Below, piece after piece: positions 57,562-64,000 of a DNA stretch of 64,000 nucleotides. The notes beneath the pieces were generated by a model, which worked only from the letters and a program-made list of their open reading frames with translations, was not told where the DNA came from and ran no database searches. This DNA is from Phyto melanocephala (lineage: Eukaryota; Arthropoda; Insecta; Diptera; Rhinophoridae). Made by a program: the position numbers and the translations under genes. The first letter of the stretch is position 1; each line of letters begins with the position of its first letter. The stretch lies in assembly GCA_941918925.1 (NCBI GenBank), contig OW799237.1, positions 88,261,015-88,325,014 on the forward strand. The letters run 5' to 3'.

Positions 57562-58300
57562 ACGCAAAGGAAAACAATTATTACGACATGATCATGACGG
57601 TCATATTATATTCTCTGTAATAATATGTGTTTTCCGAAAACAAGTTATAATTTTTAATAAAATAATTTTTATTTGTTTCATCATTCATTTTCACGACATT
57701 CAAGCTTATGTTTGGATTTTATCATTCAGTTTTTACTTTTCATGAAAACTTCGATATGATTGGCCTGTAAAAATAATATGAATTACAAAATTATGATGAC
57801 AAAAGTACTATGATGTCTTTGCAAAAAAAGCATTTTATTCAAACGAATTTGAAGTTAAGCCAAAAAATAAAATTTTGTGTGAAACACAGTATGATTGCAA
57901 ATTAATCAAGTTATGATAGCTTTTAATAATTGTTTGTCTTCAACAATTCTTCTTCTTGGTGAATACATTTTTGTTATTAAAAAATCTAACATTTGAAGAA
58001 AATTCAAGAAATCTTTAAATTTAACAATAAAATATAAAGGAATATTGGAAAAAAAAAATTTAATTTAAAACGGTCAGGACAATTAATAGAAACAACAGCA
58101 AAAATTATTAATAGCCTCTAAAAAAAACAAGTATTGTTTATATTATTCGTAGTCCTAATATGATTATTGCATGATACTTGAATTTAATATTACAATGATA
58201 ACTTGCAGCCATTATATGTTTAAACCACAATCATGCAGTTCAATCATAGTATGTTTGTTCTTGATTATGGTTTTCACAACCATGTTTTTTCTATTTGTGT
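57562..58300. mobile_element. Unclassified MITE (ACGCAAAG family), copy 2
   Basis: Same order as 30450-31133: acgcaaaggaaaacaattat, acgacatgatcatgacggtc, ttgtttcatcattcattttc, cagtatgattgcaaattaat, caacaattcttcttcttggt, cattatatgtttaaaccaca, ttcaatcatagtatgtttgt, and the end accatgttttttctatttgt. The right terminus is more eroded than in copy 1. A 70-codon frame across its left part is not a gene. Confidence 0.75.
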
Positions 58301-59734
58301 ACACAGCGTTTCTTACTATTAAAGCTAAACACATATAAATGTGATATATTATAATTGTAAGTTTTAACTGTTTTAATTAATTTTTTTGATTTGTTAAAAT
58401 TCTCTTAAACATTCTCTTAAAGAAACACAATCCCTTGCAGATTTTAACGAAACGTAGAGAAGAATGTAAGTATATTTACATTTGACGTTAATAAAGTTAA
58501 TCCCTATAAGCTTCAATTAATATTAAAAACAATAAACAACTCAATTTATCATTATTACCTAAATTCGTACCTTTCATTAACTGGCCCATTTAAAAGCATT
58601 AAAGCATTTTAAGGTTTTCACACACTGAAATAAGACATAATTAAAAAGTTGTAATTTAGAAAGTATCATTTATAGATTACAAATAAATCATATACAGAAT
58701 TACAATATATTTAAAATTGTATTAATAAATATATTTTAAATACTTTTATCATTTCAGGTATGTACCCAAAGACGCGTGTTTAACTAAGTGTGTTTCTATA
58801 CTGAAGACATTCTAATTACAAATATGCGTATTAAATGTGCGTGAGTATTTATAATTACTAAACTAAAAGTTGTAACTAACGGCTGATTCATTATGAGGTA
58901 CTTAATTTAATAAAGATTTTATGGCCCATTAAACGTGGGTTGTGCCAAAAATGTATCGCTTTATTTCCGAAATATAAATTTGAAAGTTTAAAGTTGGTTC
59001 TTATGTACGATGGCAAAAAAAACACAGATTTAATTTACATTTTGATTTATTTATAAAAAAAATCCATAAAAAATTACAAATTGCAAAATTTTCTATATGA
59101 AAAAACTTTTCAAAATAATTTTTTTAAATATTTTATTTTAACAAAAAAAGGTATAGCAAACATTTTCTAAACAAAAACAGGTATAGAAAATTAATTTAAA
59201 AGATCATCTAGAAAAAAACCTAATAATTGACAAGAGAAATGTTACGAAACATATTTAAAACAAAAAAATATTTACTCAAGAAATTTTACAATTTTTTTTA
59301 TTTTAAAAAAATCCACAACTTTTCTATAGAAAAAACAACATCTAAAAATTCTAATAGAATCAATAACACTATATATAAATATGTATATATAAATAAGTTG
59401 CATTGTGTTAGTAATTGGTGTTCTCTGGAATGCGTGAACCGATTTTGTTTCTCTGTCTCGGTATGTGTATCGGTTCATGATTTACAGCTATTTTGGTGAA
59501 CACTGCATTCATTTCATATTTATTTGAAAATATTTAAGTTAATATTTTGAAAAACTGAAATAAAATTCGTTTTTAAATTCATTACAATTCGATTTTAGTC
59601 AAACCATTACAATAAAAGCAATTTATCAGTGATTTAAATGAATTCGAATTGATTTTTTATTTTCTTTTTTGCACTCCGAAGTGTGCAGGGGGTTTGCTAG
59701 TAATATATATATAATATTTATATTATTTTTCAAT
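58301..59734. other. AT-rich non-coding stretch grading into satellite-like motifs
   Basis: No gene recognised. From about 59060 isolated pieces such as cttttctatagaaaaaacaa (59319) resemble the 26-bp satellite unit downstream, suggesting a decayed array edge. Confidence 0.45.
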
Positions 59735-62175
59735 CGAATTATTATCATAAAAGTTTTCTATAGAAAAAAAATCAAAATTTTTCTGTAGATAAATAATCAT
59801 CAAAATATAACGAAAATGTTTCAATAGAAAAACTAACATTAAATTACAGAAAAATTATTATCAAAATTTGTCTATATATATATATGTTTATTACAAATTT
59901 TTCTCTAAAAAATATAATCAAATTTTCTGCATAAAAAAAATATTATAACCCTTTTTTATAAAAAAAAAATATTAGAATTTTTCTTTGGATAAAATATCAT
60001 CAAAATTTTTCTATCTCAAAATATCGTTAATATTGTTATATAGAAAAATTAATTTTTTTTCTACATACAAAACATAAAAGATTTTTCTATAACAATCTTT
60101 GGAATGTTTCTTATAGAATAGAGGTTATCAAAATTTTTCTATAGAATAAATAGCATCAAAAATTAATAGCACCAACATTTTTAAACATAAAGTATTAAAA
60201 ATTTTTTTATAATTTTTAATATTTAAAACATTTTTGTATAAAATATACAAACATTTTTCTATACAAAAAATAATCAAAATTTTTCTGTAGAAAAATAGCA
60301 TTAATTTTGTTCTATAAAAAAATCCATCATTTATTTTTATCTACAGAAAAATTCGTCATTAATTTTTAACTATAAAAAAAAACATTTTATAGTAAAAATA
60401 TAATCAAAATATTTTATAGAAAAAATATCATATAGATTTTTTTTTACAAACAATTGTTAAAATATCATTAATTTTGTTCTATAATAAGAAACGACAAATA
60501 TTTTTTATAGTAAAAAAAATAATGAATTTTCTATATAAATTCAATAGAAAATCATCAAAATTTTTCTATAGAAAAAATCCTTAAAATTTTTCTAAAGAAA
60601 AAATCCTCAAAATTTTTCTAAAGAAAAAATTATCAAAATTTTTCTTTAGAAAAAATTATTAACATTTTTCTATAGAAAAAATCATCAAAATTTTTCTATA
60701 GAAAAAATCATCAAAATTTTTCGAAAGAAAAAATCATCAATATTTTTCTATGGAAAAAATCATCAAAATTTTTCTAAAGAAAAAATCTTAAAAATTTTTC
60801 TATAGAAAAAATCATCAAAATTTTTCTATGGAAAAAATCATCAAAATTTTTCTAAAGAAAAAATCTTAAAAATTTTTCTATAGAAAAAATCATCAAAATT
60901 TTTCTAAAGAAAAAATCTTAAAAATTTTTCTATAGAAAAAATCATCAAAATTTTTCTATGGAAAAAATCATCAAAATTTTTCTAAAGCAAAAATCTTAAA
61001 AATTTTTCTATAGAAAAAATGATCAAAATTTTTCTATGGAAAAAATCATCAAAATTTTTCTATAGAAAAAATCATCAAAATTTTCTATAGAAAAAATCAT
61101 CAACATTTTTCTATAGAAAAAAATCATCAACATTTTTCTATGGAAAAAATCATAAAAATTTTTCTATAGAAAAAATTATCAAAATTTTTCAATAGAAGAA
61201 ATTATCAAAATTGTTAAATAGAAGAAAAAATCTTAACAAATTTTCTATAGAAAAAATCTTAAAAATTTTTCTAAAGAAAAAATCATCAACATTTTTCTAA
61301 CGAAAAAATCATCAAAATTTTTCTATAAAAAAAATCATCAAAATTTTTCAATAGAAGAAATTATCAAAATTGTTAAATAGAAGAAAAAATCTTAACAAAT
61401 TTTCTATAGAAAAAATCTTAAAAATTTTTCTAAAGAAAAAATCATCAACATTTTTCTAACGAAAAAATCATCAAAATTTTTCTATAGAAAAAATTATCAA
61501 AATTTTTCAATAGAAGAAATTATCAAAATTGTTAAATAGAAGAAAAAATCTTAACAAATTTTCTATAGAAAAAATCTTAAAAATTTTTCTAAAGAAAAAA
61601 TCATCAAAATTTTTCGAAAGAAAAAATCATCAAAATTTTTCTATAGAAAAAATCATCAAAATTTTTCTATGGAAAAAATCATAAAAATTTTTCTATAGAA
61701 AAAATTATCAAAATTTTTCAATAGAAGAAATTATCAAAATTGTTAAATAGAAGAAAAAATCTTAACAAATTTTCTATAGAAAAAATCGTCAAAATTTTTT
61801 TATAGAAAAAATCATCAAAATTTTTCTAAAGAAAAAATCATCAACATTTTTCTAAAGAAAAAATCATTAAAATTTTTCGAAAGAAAATATCATCAAAATT
61901 TTTCTATAGAAAAAATCATCAAAATTTTCCTATTGAAAAAATCATCAAAATTTTTTTACAGAAAAAATCATCAAAATTTTTCTATAGAAAAAATCTTACA
62001 AATTTTTCTATAGAAAAAATCATCAAAAATTTTTTAATAGAAGAAAAAATCTTAAAAATTTTTCTATAGAAGAAAAAATCATCAAAATTTTTCAATAGAA
62101 GAAAAAATCTTAAAAATTTTTCTATAGAAGAAAAAATCTTACAAATTTTTTCTTAAAAACAGAAATTTATTTAAA
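59735..62175. repeat. Palindromic 26-bp satellite array with higher-order repeats
   Basis: The unit is a 10-base linker atcatcaaaa plus the perfect 16-base palindrome tttttctatagaaaaa. The core (about 60540-62150) has roughly 60 units; units upstream to 59735 are degenerate. Variants sit at the palindrome centre (ctatag, ctaaag, ctatgg, cgaaag, caatag). A variant-marked segment (aatagaagaaattatc... then gttaaatagaagaaaaaatc) recurs at 61191, 61350, 61509 and 61720: intervals 159, 159 and 211 bp. Ctatgg units recur at 78, 130 and 78 bp. Confidence 0.9.
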
Positions 62176-64000
62176 TTTTTGAGACAAAATTTTTTTTGTG
62201 GAAAAAAAATAAAAATTTATATCATAGAAAACTTAAAAAAATCTACACAAAAAAAATTGTTAAACATTTCCTAGCAAAAAAATCAAAAAACTCTAAAAGT
62301 TTTTTTTAAATTTTCTTATTACATTTTTTTTAATTGTAAAATATTTGTTATATTTTTTTTTAATTGTAATTTAAAAAAATCTATAAAATTCTCTATAGTA
62401 AGAAAATTTATTAAAAATTTTTAAAGATAAACATAATCAAATAAAAATAATTTATTGAAAATTTTCTTTATTAAGAAAAGGTTTTCGAAATAATATTTTC
62501 TATCTTTAAATTTATATTTTTTTATTTTGATGAACTTGAAGTCACTTTTTGTGTTTTATAAATATATTCCTAATTAACACCAATATATCGCTACCACATT
62601 GCAAATTTTATGAAAATTATTAAAAAGACAGCAGTTTTAGGTAGTATTAAGAAAATCTGAATTTGTCAACGAATCAGCAAATAACTTGATAATCGTCTTA
62701 TCACATCACGGTTTTATTTCATTGAATATCAAAATGGGCCAAGGTGATTTTAGTGGCTTGCCACAGAGTGTCTTAATAATGTCAATTGGGCCCATTTTAT
62801 GATAACACTGTGTAAAGGTGACAGACTGTTCGCCCTTGTATTTTTAGTAGTAACAAACCCTGCCACTACAGAACTTGTCAAAAGAATACTTTTGCTCTTT
62901 AAGTTTTAACGAATTTGATTTTATGCTACATGTTGTACACACATACATGTGTATGTCTCATTAATATATAAAATATGAATGCATGTGGGAAGGTAATTAC
63001 ATCAATGCTTTGATGTGATCAAAACAAAAATTAAAAACATAAAAAATTATAAAACACTTATAAAACGTGTGTATGTATCTGCCTGCAATAGGGTATTTCA
63101 ACAAAAAAAAAATATTTTCTATTATTAAATTTAAAATAAATTCCTAAATTTCAAGAAAAATAGTAATTCAGAAATAACAATTTCGTAACTTTTTGTACAC
63201 AATTCTATTTCTCTGAAACCTATGAGTCTGTTCTAAAAAGTAGTAACAAAGCTTGAAATCAAATATGTGTAACAAGTAGGAAGATTTGAGTCTTCTTCCG
63301 TTCTTCCCTAGGAAAACTTACGCTGAATTTAAAAGTCTTGGTCCAGGAAGACTTCAATTGTCATAGAAATATCTTCTACTTTTCGCTTTTGATGAAACAC
63401 TCTAATGTACATGTATGTGAAGGTATGCAAGTGTGTAGGTAACTACTAGTCATGTTAAACAAATAAACATATTTGTATGTCTGTATAATAAAAAATTTTT
63501 GAAACTAGTAAGTTTATCTTTGAGTCGAATGTAAACCAGAATGATGAATAGAACTCAAGAACCGTTAAGCGCAGAAGTAAACAATAATTTATCACATCAA
63601 AAGAATGAACAAAAGCACAAAACTAAAGCAAAAATGTATGTAGAACATCTTTATTCATTATACTTAAGATTTAATTGTATTTACATATGAAATACCTTTA
63701 TGCCACAATGTACTTCTACACAGACAGACACACACTCGCCATCTAAACGAACACGTACACACATCTTTATAAAGAAAATACATGGTGGAGTTACAAACTT
63801 GTAATTACCAACTTTATTACCTGTTCAACTATGGTGTTTAATGTTATTGGCAAAATATGATTTAATGTGGCACATACTTAAGCTGTCTTTACACTATTTG
63901 AGTTCTTATCTAAGTTTCACAATGGATATTCCAACAAAAATGATGTCTGATGAGTATATCACAAAGAAATTAAAAATATTAAATATTAAATTTTTGAATA
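62176..64000. other. AT-rich non-coding stretch
   Basis: No gene or delimitable repeat recognised up to the window end. Confidence 0.5.

Noticed and set aside
59735..62175. CRISPR array
   Set aside because: The unit is short and the intervening sequence is not unique spacer but the same linker repeated. The genome is eukaryotic; this is a tandem satellite.

Overview
This window is AT-rich, intron-poor animal DNA with no complete host gene. It looks like nuclear DNA of a brachyceran fly, probably a calyptrate such as a blowfly, flesh fly or muscid. The main evidence is at least ten copies of an INE-1/DINE-1-type element (a non-autonomous Helentron). These copies share the dipteran layout: a 5' ATACCC...GGGTAT hairpin, a conserved 'ccataaagtatatattttctg' to 'gtccgtctgtccg' block, an internal microsatellite, and a 3' GC stem-loop (ttcggc-acg-gccgaa) followed by cttacttgttt. 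The species assignment is inference; the element architecture is read from the sequence.

Layout. 1-9.2 kb: INE-1-like pieces, an RTE-clade relic, and the best-preserved retrotransposon of the window, a 5'-truncated non-LTR element (minus, 3814-6425) whose 703-codon reverse-transcriptase frame is open and is separated from its endonuclease tail by one missing base in a T-run. 9.7-20.7 kb: a mariner relic, three copies of a family built from ~120-bp 'gggcgtgg' blocks, a pogo-like element with TA duplications, and an INE-1-like copy nested inside a foldback element. The only plausible host coding sequence is a 103-nt candidate exon (minus, 18161-18263) encoding a transmembrane segment between good splice sites. 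22-32 kb: INE-1-like copy, hAT-type MITE with a perfect 8-bp duplication, I/jockey-type RT relic, a tRNA-derived SINE, and a second pogo-like element carrying a MITE that recurs at 57.6 kb. 32-51 kb: several mariner transposase relics (second-to-third aspartate spacing of 41, i.e. DD41D-like), RNase H and zinc-knuckle ends of non-LTR elements, two loci where an INE-1-like copy sits inside an older one at the same T-run, and a second RT relic split by a 663-bp TIR element. 51-64 kb: two SINE copies, one more INE-1-like element, the second MITE copy, and a ~2.4-kb satellite of 26-bp palindromic units with higher-order structure.

The sequence reads as a long intron or intergenic region filled by repeated transposition. 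The genes present are parasitic (reverse transcriptase, endonuclease, RNase H, mariner and pogo transposases) and almost all are broken. The layering of insertions gives a relative chronology. If the transmembrane exon is real, a minus-strand membrane-protein gene with very large introns spans at least part of the window.
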